Of a stretch of DNA of 33,652 nt, positions 16,900-24,427 are shown one piece after another (the first letter of the stretch is position 1; every line of letters starts with the position of its first letter). The notes under the pieces are model-generated. The model was not told the DNA's origin and did no database searches. It was given only the letters and a program-made list of their open reading frames with translations. The position numbers and the translations under genes are program-made. The stretch comes from an uncultured Bacilli bacterium (GTDB lineage Bacteria; Bacillota_I; Bacilli_A; RF39; UBA660): the NCBI GenBank assembly GCA_947593955.1, contig CANQDV010000009.1, forward strand, positions 1 to 33,652, written 5' to 3'.

Positions 16900-18501
16900 T
16901 CACCTTACTATTTTTAAAATTTCTGTAACTTCATCTTCAACATTGTAACTAATTGATAGAACGTTCCCAACACTTATAAATGGTAAATATTTGTCATCTA
17001 TTTTAATAGATGCTCTATACTTTTTATCATCGCTATCAATAAAATAATAATACGTATTACCATCTATCATCGAAGTATATACACTTTTTATTGTAATTTC
17101 TTTTTTAAGCATTTGATTATTATCGACAATAGGATTAGTCATTAAATAATTTCTTGCTGCTTCATTAATTCCTTTAGCAGAATCGGTAACTACAACTCGT
17201 TGATAATTTTGAACATCGACAAATGCATACATTTTTACAAGTCCAGCATTATCCTTTAAAGATATTAAGTATGTAGGCCTTCCCTGTAAATTAATTAATA
17301 ATGGAAATGTTGATGTATAATTCATCTGTTGAACTTGCCCTTTAGCACTTTCCATTGCTGAATATTCTTCAGCTCCAGGGACTTGATAATAAGTTGTTTC
17401 TTTAGTACGCATATTGCAAAGAATAAAACCAACATTTGATTCATCACTAGCTACGGAAGTAATCCCAGTATATAAATATACATCATCATCCATAGTTAAA
17501 TAATTATAACCATCTGTAGTAACTACTACATTCTTTTGACCAAATAGCGAATTAAGGAATCCATGTTTATATATTCCCCAATCATCTACTTGCTGTAATA
17601 TCAAGGATGCATTATAAACATGATCAACCCATGTAGGAATATCAGAAACTTTATATTTTTTACTATTACCAGTAATAGGATCAAGAATAACTACACCTGA
17701 TATTTCTTCTCTTAAGCCAACACCACTATATTTAATAGTAGGTACAATCCAATATGGATTACCATCATTGTCTAATTCAAAGTTTGCTTGACCAAATATT
17801 TCTGTTGGATAACTAAATCTTAGTTTTCTATTCAAATCTTCACTAAACATTGCCGATGGCATATATTTCATACCTTTTTCTAATTTTACTAGATTACTTT
17901 TTCCATCAACGGAATTAACAATAATATATCCTTTAATTCCTTCTTTATGATTCGTAAAATATTTAATAATACCAGAATATTCTAAAGGAGTAACTCTTAC
18001 TACTTCATTATTATAATTAATTTGCGTATATAAAGAAGAAACATAGAATTGAGAAACTAAATCTGTCATTTCTCCCATTACCCTATCGCCTAATTTACTA
18101 CTTGAATCTTTATCTAATAAAGGAATAGTATCAAAGTCAACTTCTTTTACTTCTGTATTAAAGTCTCCATCTTCATTTATTTTTATTCTTTTTGAATAAT
18201 TAGATGATTGAAAAACAGGACACAAAATAAAATTAACTGCAAGAATTCCTATAAATATAATACCTGCAATTAGGTATCCTATTTTCCAGCTGCTATTATA
18301 AGCTCTCTTTTTTAAATAACCTGTTTTATAGTCAATAGACACTAAAAGTTTTGTTATTGATACCATTAAAACAATCATAAGTAGATATGCCCAGAAACCC
18401 GGACTATGTATATTAATAGCTGGCAAAAATAAATAGTAAGTAACTCCTATAAATACTAGTATAAATAATATACTAATTAACAATATTTTTTTATTTTTCA
18501 T
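16900..18501 (-). CDS. Large membrane protein of unknown function, co-transcribed with superoxide reductase
   Basis: I do not recognise a named family with certainty. The 533-aa protein has three N-terminal membrane segments (about residues 7-27, 33-52, 73-93) followed by a large, strand-rich outer domain of about 430 aa with no Cys pairs or obvious catalytic motif. Similar-looking proteins in Clostridia are sometimes labelled as CvpA-like or Tat-signal proteins, from memory only. An in-frame ATG at 18537 is rejected because it lies upstream of the predicted -10; the ATG at 18499-18501 follows a GGAG site. The TGA stop lies five bases before the superoxide reductase start, so the two genes are one unit. 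Confidence 0.85.
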   Translation of the reverse strand: MKNKKILLISILFILVFIGVTYYLFLPAINIHSPGFWAYLLMIVLMVSITKLLVSIDYKTGYLKKRAYNSSWKIGYLIAGIIFIGILAVNFILCPVFQSSNYSKRIKINEDGDFNTEVKEVDFDTIPLLDKDSSSKLGDRVMGEMTDLVSQFYVSSLYTQINYNNEVVRVTPLEYSGIIKYFTNHKEGIKGYIIVNSVDGKSNLVKLEKGMKYMPSAMFSEDLNRKLRFSYPTEIFGQANFELDNDGNPYWIVPTIKYSGVGLREEISGVVILDPITGNSKKYKVSDIPTWVDHVYNASLILQQVDDWGIYKHGFLNSLFGQKNVVVTTDGYNYLTMDDDVYLYTGITSVASDESNVGFILCNMRTKETTYYQVPGAEEYSAMESAKGQVQQMNYTSTFPLLINLQGRPTYLISLKDNAGLVKMYAFVDVQNYQRVVVTDSAKGINEAARNYLMTNPIVDNNQMLKKEITIKSVYTSMIDGNTYYYFIDSDDKKYRASIKIDDKYLPFISVGNVLSISYNVEDEVTEILKIVR

Positions 18502-18519
18502 ACTGTCATCTCCAGTAAC

Positions 18520-18548
18520 ATTATAACAAATTATCATTCAAAAGTCTA
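18520..18548 (-). promoter_or_regulatory. Sigma-A-type promoter of the membrane protein-superoxide reductase operon
   Basis: Minus-strand TAGACT (18543-18548), 17-base spacer, TATAAT (18520-18525). It is divergent from the tRNA-Gly promoter and sets the start of the membrane protein at 18501. Confidence 0.65.
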
Positions 18549-18597
18549 TTAGTGTCAAAATAGTATTATATAAAGCAAAATTTCTTTAAATTTAGTA

Positions 18598-18625
18598 TTG
18601 ACTTTATTGTTGGATATGCTATAAT
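18598..18625 (+). promoter_or_regulatory. Promoter of tRNA-Gly
   Basis: TTGACT (18598-18603), 16-base spacer, perfect TATAAT (18620-18625), 19 bases before the first base of the tRNA. Confidence 0.8.
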
Positions 18626-18644
18626 TCTAAATGTCTACTTATTT

Positions 18645-18718
18645 GCGGACGTAGTTCAATGGTAGAACCTTAGCCTTCCAAGCTAACTACGTGGGTCCGA
18701 TTCCCATCGTCCGCTCCA
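18645..18718 (+). tRNA. tRNA-Gly (anticodon UCC)
   Basis: Full cloverleaf: acceptor GCGGACG pairs with CGTCCGC (18708-18714), anticodon stem TTAGC/GCTAA (18670-18674 with 18682-18686), loop CTTCCAA with anticodon TCC at 18677-18679, and T arm starting at GTGGG. The CCA end is encoded (18716-18718). It has its own promoter and terminator and is one of only two plus-strand genes in the window. Confidence 0.97.
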
Positions 18719-18759
18719 TTGACGAATCTGTTCGAACTTTTCGGACATTGATATATAAA

Positions 18760-18784
18760 AATCAATCGAGTGATTGATTTTTTT
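18760..18784 (+). terminator. Terminator after tRNA-Gly
   Basis: Perfect stem AATCAATC / GATTGATT (18760-18767 with 18772-18779), GAGT loop, followed by T5. It lies 41 bases after the tRNA. Confidence 0.85.
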
Positions 18785-19067
18785 GTGTTCTAACCCACGC
18801 ATAACTTGGAAGTCATACAAAGAAATCATCCTAAAGGAAGGATGGTGTTTATGATTAAAATACTTAAGCAAGAAATACCCTTTGAAAAGTCTTTAAAACA
18901 AAGATTAGAATTTATTTGTAAGTTTTCCTACTTTCATTAACGGAAGCATTAGAAAGATTGATAAATCTAATCTTAACTATGTAGAACATCATAGAATTAT
19001 TATCAAAAAAATATAAAAAAGATTAAGTGTGTAAGTATTTTTATTTAAGTAAAGGTTTCCACAATAG
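18785..19067. other. Gene-poor stretch after tRNA-Gly with a tRNA-like inverted segment and broken frames
   Basis: No full gene is seen between the tRNA terminator and 19240. The stretch 18794-18812 holds CCCACG and CTTGGAAG, complementary to the T stem and anticodon loop of the tRNA-Gly just upstream. A hairpin CATCCT/AGGATG follows (near 18829-18845). A plus-strand frame from ATG at 18851 runs 28 codons to a TAA; a neighbouring frame then continues for about 25 codons to 19016 (ending HHRIIIKKI). This pattern suggests a decayed small gene with one frameshift, but I cannot name it. An orphan plus-strand terminator closes the stretch. Confidence 0.4.
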
Positions 19068-19091
19068 GAAGTAAGTTATTACTTCTTTTTT
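19068..19091 (+). terminator. Orphan plus-strand terminator
   Basis: Perfect stem GAAGTAA / TTACTTC (19068-19074 with 19079-19085), GTTA loop, T6. No intact plus-strand gene precedes it, so it marks either a decayed gene or a small RNA. Confidence 0.7.
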
Positions 19092-19190
19092 ATTGAAATA
19101 ATAATACCTAAATATTATTTAAATGCTATAACTTGGAAAATTTCAGATTTAGTTAAACCATCGGATTAACATTAATAAAGATATAAACGT

Positions 19191-19234
19191 AAAAAAAAAT
19201 ACATCGCTATTAGAATTAGCTTTGTATTTTTTTT
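19191..19234 (-). terminator. Terminator of the DUF1292/unknown-protein operon (nearly symmetric)
   Basis: A 12-bp outer stem AAAAAAAATACA / TGTATTTTTTTT (19192-19203 with 19223-19234) and an inner GCTA/TAGC pair, with A/T runs on both sides, so it could also work on the plus strand. It directly follows the stop at 19241. Confidence 0.8.
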
Positions 19235-19240
19235 ATAAAG

Positions 19241-19978
19241 TTATTTTAACTTTCCCGCTTTTTGGGAGTGAGCAAATTTCAATTCTGGACTATCAATAAA
19301 AAGACTAATAACCTCGTCTTGATGTTCTAAAACAAATTTGTGCCTCCTATCAGCAGCAAAATGATCACTACCAAGGATACTATCAGCGTCGCTAGGAGAT
19401 AATCGTCTACATAAACCACTAAAACTATAATATAAAGACGTCATACTTATTTCTGAAATGTGAGTATATTTGCGCATAGCTTTAACTTCGTGAGCAGATA
19501 ATTTTTTATGTCTTTTTTTTATTTGCTCTAGCTCTTTACCAACAGTGGTTACTTTTGCTTTATCTGGTCTCATACTGTAACTACTTAAAGCATAATCTGC
19601 GCCTAAACCTGTGTTTGATAAGATAACTTTTGCCATTTGCATTTTTTCTTTGGTTTCGCTTGGTATTGCTGGTTTCACGATAGCATACTTTCTTGCAATT
19701 TCAACAAATTTTGGATGTTGTGTTGCTTCTAGTGCATCTAATACAACCTCAGTTTTTCTCTCTTCTTCTTTGTCCCGGAAAAGCCAATGAACTGCGGAGA
19801 ATGGTTCCTTTGTATCTTTCAAAGCTATATCGCCTTTTATCCATTTTTTTTCATCAGAAGTCATACCTTCATATTTAGAAGGATGTACTTCCAAATCCTG
19901 CTTTATTTCTAATCTCTTACTTTCCAATTCATTATAAAAAGCCTGAATTTCATCATTAGTCATTTTCTTCATCATCAT
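19241..19978 (-). CDS. Unknown soluble protein overlapping a DUF1292 gene
   Basis: This protein of about 245 aa is not recognised. It is hydrophilic, Lys/Glu-rich and helical, with no signal, membrane segment or clear catalytic motif. Features include KKWIKGDIAL, an AVHWLFRDKEEERK segment, and a C-terminal part with YYSFSGLCRRLSPSDAD and HFAADRRHKF. Several closely spaced in-frame starts exist (19981 GTG; ATG at 19978, 19975, 19972, 19963); ATG 19978 is chosen because GAGG lies six bases upstream. The start region overlaps the end of the DUF1292 gene in another frame, so translation is coupled. It lies in the gene-poor, possibly imported stretch. Confidence 0.8.
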   Translation of the reverse strand: MMMKKMTNDEIQAFYNELESKRLEIKQDLEVHPSKYEGMTSDEKKWIKGDIALKDTKEPFSAVHWLFRDKEEERKTEVVLDALEATQHPKFVEIARKYAIVKPAIPSETKEKMQMAKVILSNTGLGADYALSSYSMRPDKAKVTTVGKELEQIKKRHKKLSAHEVKAMRKYTHISEISMTSLYYSFSGLCRRLSPSDADSILGSDHFAADRRHKFVLEHQDEVISLFIDSPELKFAHSQKAGKLK

Positions 19979-20213
19979 CACCTACCTCATTAAGTATTTT
20001 TTCATAATATTTAATTACTGAATCATATTCTTTATCGTCTTCAATATTCCTTACAATAGGTATACCATCATCAGTGATATTAAGTTTGGCAAAATAAATG
20101 TCATCTCCTTCTTGAGCATTTTCATTCTCGCAAAGAACCGCATACTCTTGTTCACCCATAAGAAAACGCATAAGAATATTTCCATCTTCAAACTGAATTA
20201 AACTATCGCCCAT
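19956..20213 (-). CDS. DUF1292 (YrzB-like) small protein
   Basis: The 85-aa acidic protein fits DUF1292/UPF0473: an early strand FEDGNILMRFLMGEQEYAVL, a central DDIYFAKLN segment, then DDGIPIVRNIEDDKEYDSV and a helix with an Asp/Glu-rich tail. In many Bacillota the family member sits next to ruvX/yrrK-type genes; here it is instead the first gene of a two-gene operon with an unknown protein, so it may be an extra copy. The ATG at 20211-20213 follows AGGAGGG, and a perfect consensus promoter is upstream. Its function is not known in any organism as far as I recall. Confidence 0.85.
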   Translation of the reverse strand: MGDSLIQFEDGNILMRFLMGEQEYAVLCENENAQEGDDIYFAKLNITDDGIPIVRNIEDDKEYDSVIKYYEKILNEVGDDDEEND

Positions 20214-20235
20214 ATTCCCTCCTAATTATATTTTT

Positions 20236-20264
20236 ATTATAGCTCATCAACATTACCATGTCAA
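20236..20264 (-). promoter_or_regulatory. Perfect-consensus sigma-A promoter of the DUF1292 operon
   Basis: Minus-strand TTGACA (20259-20264), 17-base spacer, TATAAT (20236-20241): both boxes and the spacing are ideal, which predicts strong constitutive expression unless a repressor acts. Confidence 0.85.
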
Positions 20265-20445
20265 TAAAATAGCTACATATTGACATTATAATTGACAAAT
20301 AATTTGATAATTAAAATGATCTTATATATTATTCAAATGAACACTCAAAAATTGCAATATGAATCAAATTCTCTGTAATTTACGACACCATACTCATTCA
20401 TAGAATCTCTTACATCTTTATCATCTCCGCATCTTAATTATATCT
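20265..20445. other. Noncoding stretch upstream of the DUF1292 promoter
   Basis: The gap between the DUF1292 gene and the HD-domain gene is 281 bases. Apart from the promoter and the terminator described separately, I see only AT-rich sequence with two TTGACA-like boxes on the plus strand (20279-20303) that lack matching -10 boxes. No gene is visible. Confidence 0.5.
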
Positions 20446-20480
20446 AAAATAAAAGTATACACTTTTTTGTGTACACTTTT
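20446..20480 (-). terminator. Terminator of the HD-domain gene
   Basis: A 12-bp stem with one mismatch, AAAAGTATACAC / GTGTACACTTTT (20451-20462 with 20469-20480), 6-base loop; the minus strand continues into a T-rich tail. It lies 14 bases after the stop. Confidence 0.7.
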
Positions 20481-20494
20481 ATCTTACAACTTCA

Positions 20495-21142
20495 CTATTT
20501 TAATTTTCTTTTTTCGCCTATTTCATTATTAATAGCATAGTTTGAAACTGCTCTAAAATTTTCATCATATGGATAAAATTGTTGACCAAATTTAAGCCAC
20601 ATAGTTGCCCACGAAGCACCTTCTTTAAGTAATTTTTGAACTAACTCATTGTTCATTGTATCATTACCTTCTTGTTTATCTAAATAAACACAGCCTTCTT
20701 CATCATATAATTTGCTTTGTAAATCACATTCTAATTTATCACAGTGATAAGCAAAGATTGATTCTTTTGTATTATGGGCATCAAATTCTAAAAATAATGC
20801 TTCAATTTGATTACCATCTAGTAACCCACTTAATATTTTATGTACTGCTTCGTGTTCTAGTATTTCTTTTTTCTTTTTTGATATTTGGAATTGAGTTAAA
20901 TCACCAATGATAGTCTCGCCAAGTTCGTGAACAGCCAACATATATATAACTTTCAGAATGTCAACATCATATTGATATTCTGATTTCATAGCAATAGCTA
21001 ACATTTGAACCCCAAAAATATGTTCAGCAACACTCTCAATTCTTTCTCTTTGAACATGCCAATCTTTCCAGCCAGTTCTAATTATGTCCTTTAATCTATT
21101 ACATATTACATAATAGTTAATCACATTTTGTTCTTTAGACAT
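20495..21142 (-). CDS. HD-domain phosphohydrolase (YfbR/5'-nucleotidase-like)
   Basis: The 215-aa protein looks like the HD_3/YfbR group that removes phosphate from deoxynucleoside monophosphates. Candidate metal ligands are His41 (ESVAEH), His72-Glu73 (VHELGE), Asp81 (GDLT) and an Asp in the later CDKLECDLQ helix. The second His is followed by Glu rather than Asp, so the name-giving HD pair is HE. The frame is open to 21196, but ATG 21140-21142 (MSKEQN) follows AAGGGG and fits the promoter. It stands alone between a promoter and a terminator. Substrate unknown. Confidence 0.85.
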   Translation of the reverse strand: MSKEQNVINYYVICNRLKDIIRTGWKDWHVQRERIESVAEHIFGVQMLAIAMKSEYQYDVDILKVIYMLAVHELGETIIGDLTQFQISKKKKEILEHEAVHKILSGLLDGNQIEALFLEFDAHNTKESIFAYHCDKLECDLQSKLYDEEGCVYLDKQEGNDTMNNELVQKLLKEGASWATMWLKFGQQFYPYDENFRAVSNYAINNEIGEKRKLK

Positions 21143-21167
21143 ATAGCCCCTTCTTTCTTGATATGTA

Positions 21168-21196
21168 ATTATAGCATTGTGGTTAAATTTAAACAA
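21168..21196 (-). promoter_or_regulatory. Promoter of the HD-domain gene
   Basis: Minus-strand TTGTTT (21191-21196), 17-base spacer, perfect TATAAT (21168-21173). The -35 is weak. Confidence 0.55.
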
Positions 21197-21260
21197 GTGA
21201 TAACTTTTATTGTAATATAATTTTAAAACAAAAATATATAAATAAAGAATTGAAAACCTG

Positions 21261-21530
21261 TTAGTTATAGATATCTTCCACTATTGCTCCATCGACCAAA
21301 CTGCTTAAGTTTTTGAACATTTAAATATAATCAAAAATTCACATTATCTTTTTTCCTTCATGTTTCTCAGTCGTTTGCTTAAATAAATTATAATCATTTA
21401 ATATTTTATAGGCACTAGAATAATCTATTTTGGAGTAGTTTAATGTTTTCTTTATAATAACGGTGAAGCCACCATAGGAATCCATATTGGCATAATATTT
21501 TTTATTAAATTCTTGTAATATAACAATCAT
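21261..21530 (-). pseudogene. Possible decayed small gene (63-codon frame plus in-frame remnants)
   Basis: A 63-codon minus-strand frame (21530-21339; contains NMDSYGGFTVIIKKTLNY) has no clear ribosome site and ends in TGA. In the same frame, five codons later, there is a TAA, then ATG and a 19-codon peptide (MFKNLSSLVDGAIVEDIYN) ending at 21261. Shared frame across two stops hints at an eroded gene. It could equally be chance in AT-rich DNA, or a real 63-aa protein. Not recognised; the rest of 21143-21560 shows nothing beyond the HD-gene promoter. Confidence 0.3.
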
Positions 21531-21559
21531 ATTTTTCTAAAATACATTATTTTCAAAAA

Positions 21560-22417
21560 TTATGCACATTGATTGCTTACTTTTAATACATAAACATTTA
21601 AAGCAATCGTAATTTTTTCAATATTTTTATTGCAATCATAATTTTTTGATAATGGGGTCATATTAATTAAATTTAACATAGATTCTTCATCTAATTCCTT
21701 TTGTTCATTTATAATGTATTTTTTTAATATAATATAATTTTTATTTATATTTTTTTCGATTTGCAATTCATTTTCATATTCTTTAATGTTTAAAATTTGT
21801 CTTAATTCACATAAATATTCTTTCTTAGGTGTTACTTTAATTATAATTCCGTCTTGCTTTAATATCCTGTTCATTTCTTTTTCGTTAGATGGAGATAAAA
21901 TGTTTAATATAACATCTGTACATTCGTCTTTTAACGGCATATAATTTAAGTCTGCAACCAAAGGAATAAAGTTGTTACTAACATAATTAGTTGAACATTC
22001 AATACCTACTTTTGATATGTCAGTTCCTACAATAAATGTTTGATTATCATTTATTAAATTCAAAATTATATTATCATGAGTGCCATCACCACATCCCATA
22101 TCAACTATTAATTGTGAAGTACCTTTTTCTTTAATAATTTGTGATAACAAACTATGAAGTTCACTATAAAATCCCTTACTTATAAATTCAGTTCTATTTT
22201 TAAACAAATTTATGTCATATGTATTATCAATTCTTAACTTATTTTTTTTCAAAAGCGTGACATAACCTTTTTTGGTAATATCATAGCAGTGATTTTTATC
22301 ACAAATTAATGAATTATCAGAGATTTTAATACTATTATGACATATTGGACATCTAAAGATTTTCGTAATAATAACATTTGATAAATTTTCTTTGGTATAT
22401 TCAATCTTTCTTAGCAT
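21560..22417 (-). CDS. rlmA: RlmA-like 23S rRNA (guanine-N1) methyltransferase
   Basis: The RlmA/TlrB family methylates N1 of a guanine in hairpin 35 of 23S rRNA using SAM. The 285-aa protein has the family's N-terminal zinc ribbon (FRCPICHN, then LICDKNHCYD, giving the Cys/His ligands), the following ITKKGYVTLL segment, and a Rossmann methyltransferase core with VDMGCGDGTHD (motif I) and NILSPSNEKEMNRIL (motif IV region). A longer start is possible, but ATG 22415-22417 (MLRKIEYT) follows a GGTGAT site. Divergent from htpG. Whether it targets G745 or G748 cannot be told from the sequence. Confidence 0.88.
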   Translation of the reverse strand: MLRKIEYTKENLSNVIITKIFRCPICHNSIKISDNSLICDKNHCYDITKKGYVTLLKKNKLRIDNTYDINLFKNRTEFISKGFYSELHSLLSQIIKEKGTSQLIVDMGCGDGTHDNIILNLINDNQTFIVGTDISKVGIECSTNYVSNNFIPLVADLNYMPLKDECTDVILNILSPSNEKEMNRILKQDGIIIKVTPKKEYLCELRQILNIKEYENELQIEKNINKNYIILKKYIINEQKELDEESMLNLINMTPLSKNYDCNKNIEKITIALNVYVLKVSNQCA

Positions 22418-22441
22418 ACAGATCACCATCAATTTGGTAAT

Positions 22442-22470
22442 ATTATACCACTCTTCCTTTAGTATTTAAA
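22442..22470 (-). promoter_or_regulatory. Promoter of the rlmA-like gene
   Basis: Minus-strand TTTAAA (22465-22470), 17-base spacer, TATAAT (22442-22447). Confidence 0.55.
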
Positions 22471-22523
22471 GAAAAACACTGACCATCACATAATTATTTA
22501 ATCCAAAACTTTATTTGTATGTA

Positions 22524-22552
22524 TTGACAATTGTTTGTGACTATAATATAAT
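22524..22552 (+). promoter_or_regulatory. Perfect-consensus sigma-A promoter of htpG
   Basis: TTGACA (22524-22529), 17-base spacer, TATAAT (22547-22552). A CIRCE-like operator starts four bases downstream, so HrcA bound there would block this strong promoter. Confidence 0.85.
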
Positions 22553-22556
22553 CAAA

Positions 22557-22583
22557 TTAGCAGTTAAAAAAGAAGAGTGCTAA
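22557..22583 (+). promoter_or_regulatory. CIRCE-like operator (HrcA site) before htpG
   Basis: The layout is TTAGCAGTT, nine bases, GAGTGCTAA. The CIRCE consensus is TTAGCACTC-N9-GAGTGCTAA: the right arm and the 9-base spacer are exact and the left arm matches at 7 of 9. HrcA represses through this element in Bacillota; its control of htpG here is inferred. Confidence 0.8.
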
Positions 22584-22596
22584 AAGGAGAGATAAT

Positions 22597-24423
22597 ATGA
22601 AAGAATTTAAAGCTGAATCAAAAAGATTAATGGAGTTAATGATTAATTCAATTTACACAAATAAAGAGATATTCTTGAGAGAGATTATCTCTAATGCATC
22701 GGATGCTATCGATAAATTGCATTATAAATCTTTAACTGATAAAAAAATAAAAGTTAATAAAGAGGATTTTGCTATAATTATTAAAGCTGATAAGCAAAAT
22801 AGGATTTTAACAATATCAGACAATGGTATTGGTATGACTAAAGACGAATTAGAAAGCAACTTAGGTACTATTGCTAAAAGCGGATCTTTTGATTTTAAAG
22901 AACAAAATAAAAAGAAAGACAATATTGATATTATTGGACAATTTGGTGTAGGTTTTTATTCAGCCTTTATGGTAGCATCAAAAGTAGAAGTAATATCTAA
23001 ATCATACGGAACGGATGAAAGTTACTCTTGGATTTCATCAGGAATTGAAGGTTATACAATAAAAAAGAGTGATAAAAAGGATTACGGAACAGATATTATT
23101 TTAACAATTAAAGATGGCGAAGAATACGACAATTATTTAGAAGATTATGAAATTAAAAACTTAATAAAAAAATATTCGGATTATATAACCTATCCAATAA
23201 AAATGGAAGTTACGGAAGATAAAAAAACTAAATTAGAAACAATTAATAGTTTAGTTCCATTATGGAGACGTAATAAAAAAGACATTAGTGAAGAAGAATA
23301 TAATACCTTCTACTCTGATAAATTCTTTGATTATGAGAAACCTTTGAGTCATATTCATACGAAAGCAGAAGGTACACTTGAATACAATTCTTTAATATAT
23401 ATTCCATCTCATGCTAGTTACGATTATTATTCAAAAGAATATGAAAAAGGTCTTCAATTATATTCTAACGGTGTTCTAATAATGGAAAAATGTGCTGACT
23501 TAGTACCAGATTATTTTAGCTTTGTCAAAGGTGTTGTTGATTCTCCTGATTTATCGCTTAATATTTCAAGAGAAACACTACAACAAAATAGAGTTTTAAT
23601 AACTATTGCTAACAATATTGAAAAACATATCAAAAACGAATTAATAAGTATGCAAAATGAAAAAAGAGAAGATTATCTAAAATTTTGGGAAGCTTTTGGA
23701 TTACAAATAAAAGCTGGTATTTATAGTAGCTATGGAATGGACAAAGATAAACTTCAAGACTTACTAATGTTTCATTCTTCAAAAGAAAATAAATTAGTTA
23801 CTTTAAAAGAATATTTTGATAACAATAAAGATGAAAAATCAATATATTATGCTTGTGGTTCTTCCATCGATCAAATAAAAACTCTACCACAAGTAGAAGC
23901 ATTAATTTCTAAAGATAAAGATGTCTTATTATGTTCTAGTTATTTAGATGAATTTGTCTTTAAAGTAATGAGCAAATATGAAGATAAAGAATTTAAAAAT
24001 GTTTGTTCAGACAATATTGACTTAGAAACAGAAGATGATAAAGAAGAACTAAAAAAATTAAATGATAATTCACAAGATTTATTAACATTAATGAAAGATG
24101 GACTTGATGTTAAAGACGTTAAATTTACAAGTAGATTAAAAAATCATCCTGTTTGTTTGTCAACTACTGGTGAAATATCTGTAGAAATGGAAAAAGTAAT
24201 GAATGCAATGCCAACCAATGAATCTATCAATGCTCAAAAAATATTAGAAATTAATTACCATCATCCAATAGTTCAAAAACTTCAAGATTTATACAAAAAT
24301 GATAAAGAAGAACTAAAAAAATATAGTAAAGTATTATATGCACAAGCTCGTTTAATAGAAGGATTACCTATTGATAATCCTACAGAAATAGCTAATCTTG
24401 TCTGTGATATACTTGTTAAATAA
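22597..24423 (+). CDS. htpG: Molecular chaperone HtpG (bacterial Hsp90)
   Basis: ATP-dependent dimeric chaperone for late protein folding in the cytoplasm. The 608-aa protein has the GHKL ATPase domain with EIFLREIISNASDAIDKL, DNGIGMT, GTIAKSGSF and GQFGVGFYSAFMVA in the first 130 residues, a middle domain with DSPDLSLNISRETLQQ, and a C-terminal dimerisation domain. Its length is normal for HtpG. AAAGGAG precedes the ATG. It is the only long plus-strand gene in the window and stands alone with its own promoter, operator and terminator. In B. subtilis htpG is not controlled by HrcA, so CIRCE control here would be a difference. Confidence 0.98.
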   Translation: MKEFKAESKRLMELMINSIYTNKEIFLREIISNASDAIDKLHYKSLTDKKIKVNKEDFAIIIKADKQNRILTISDNGIGMTKDELESNLGTIAKSGSFDFKEQNKKKDNIDIIGQFGVGFYSAFMVASKVEVISKSYGTDESYSWISSGIEGYTIKKSDKKDYGTDIILTIKDGEEYDNYLEDYEIKNLIKKYSDYITYPIKMEVTEDKKTKLETINSLVPLWRRNKKDISEEEYNTFYSDKFFDYEKPLSHIHTKAEGTLEYNSLIYIPSHASYDYYSKEYEKGLQLYSNGVLIMEKCADLVPDYFSFVKGVVDSPDLSLNISRETLQQNRVLITIANNIEKHIKNELISMQNEKREDYLKFWEAFGLQIKAGIYSSYGMDKDKLQDLLMFHSSKENKLVTLKEYFDNNKDEKSIYYACGSSIDQIKTLPQVEALISKDKDVLLCSSYLDEFVFKVMSKYEDKEFKNVCSDNIDLETEDDKEELKKLNDNSQDLLTLMKDGLDVKDVKFTSRLKNHPVCLSTTGEISVEMEKVMNAMPTNESINAQKILEINYHHPIVQKLQDLYKNDKEELKKYSKVLYAQARLIEGLPIDNPTEIANLVCDILVK

Positions 24424-24427
24424 TATT

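Noticed and set aside
12775..16902. Possible recoding of TGA as tryptophan, as in many Mollicutes
   Set aside because: TGA ends the SGNH/Ig-like gene (12775-12777) and the large membrane protein (16900-16902) at natural ends right before the next gene's start, and tryptophan is encoded by TGG throughout.
18683..18871. 62-codon minus-strand open frame ending in WSGRWESDPRS
   Set aside because: Its end is the antisense of the tRNA-Gly gene, a common false protein; it also crosses the tRNA terminator and has no convincing ribosome site.
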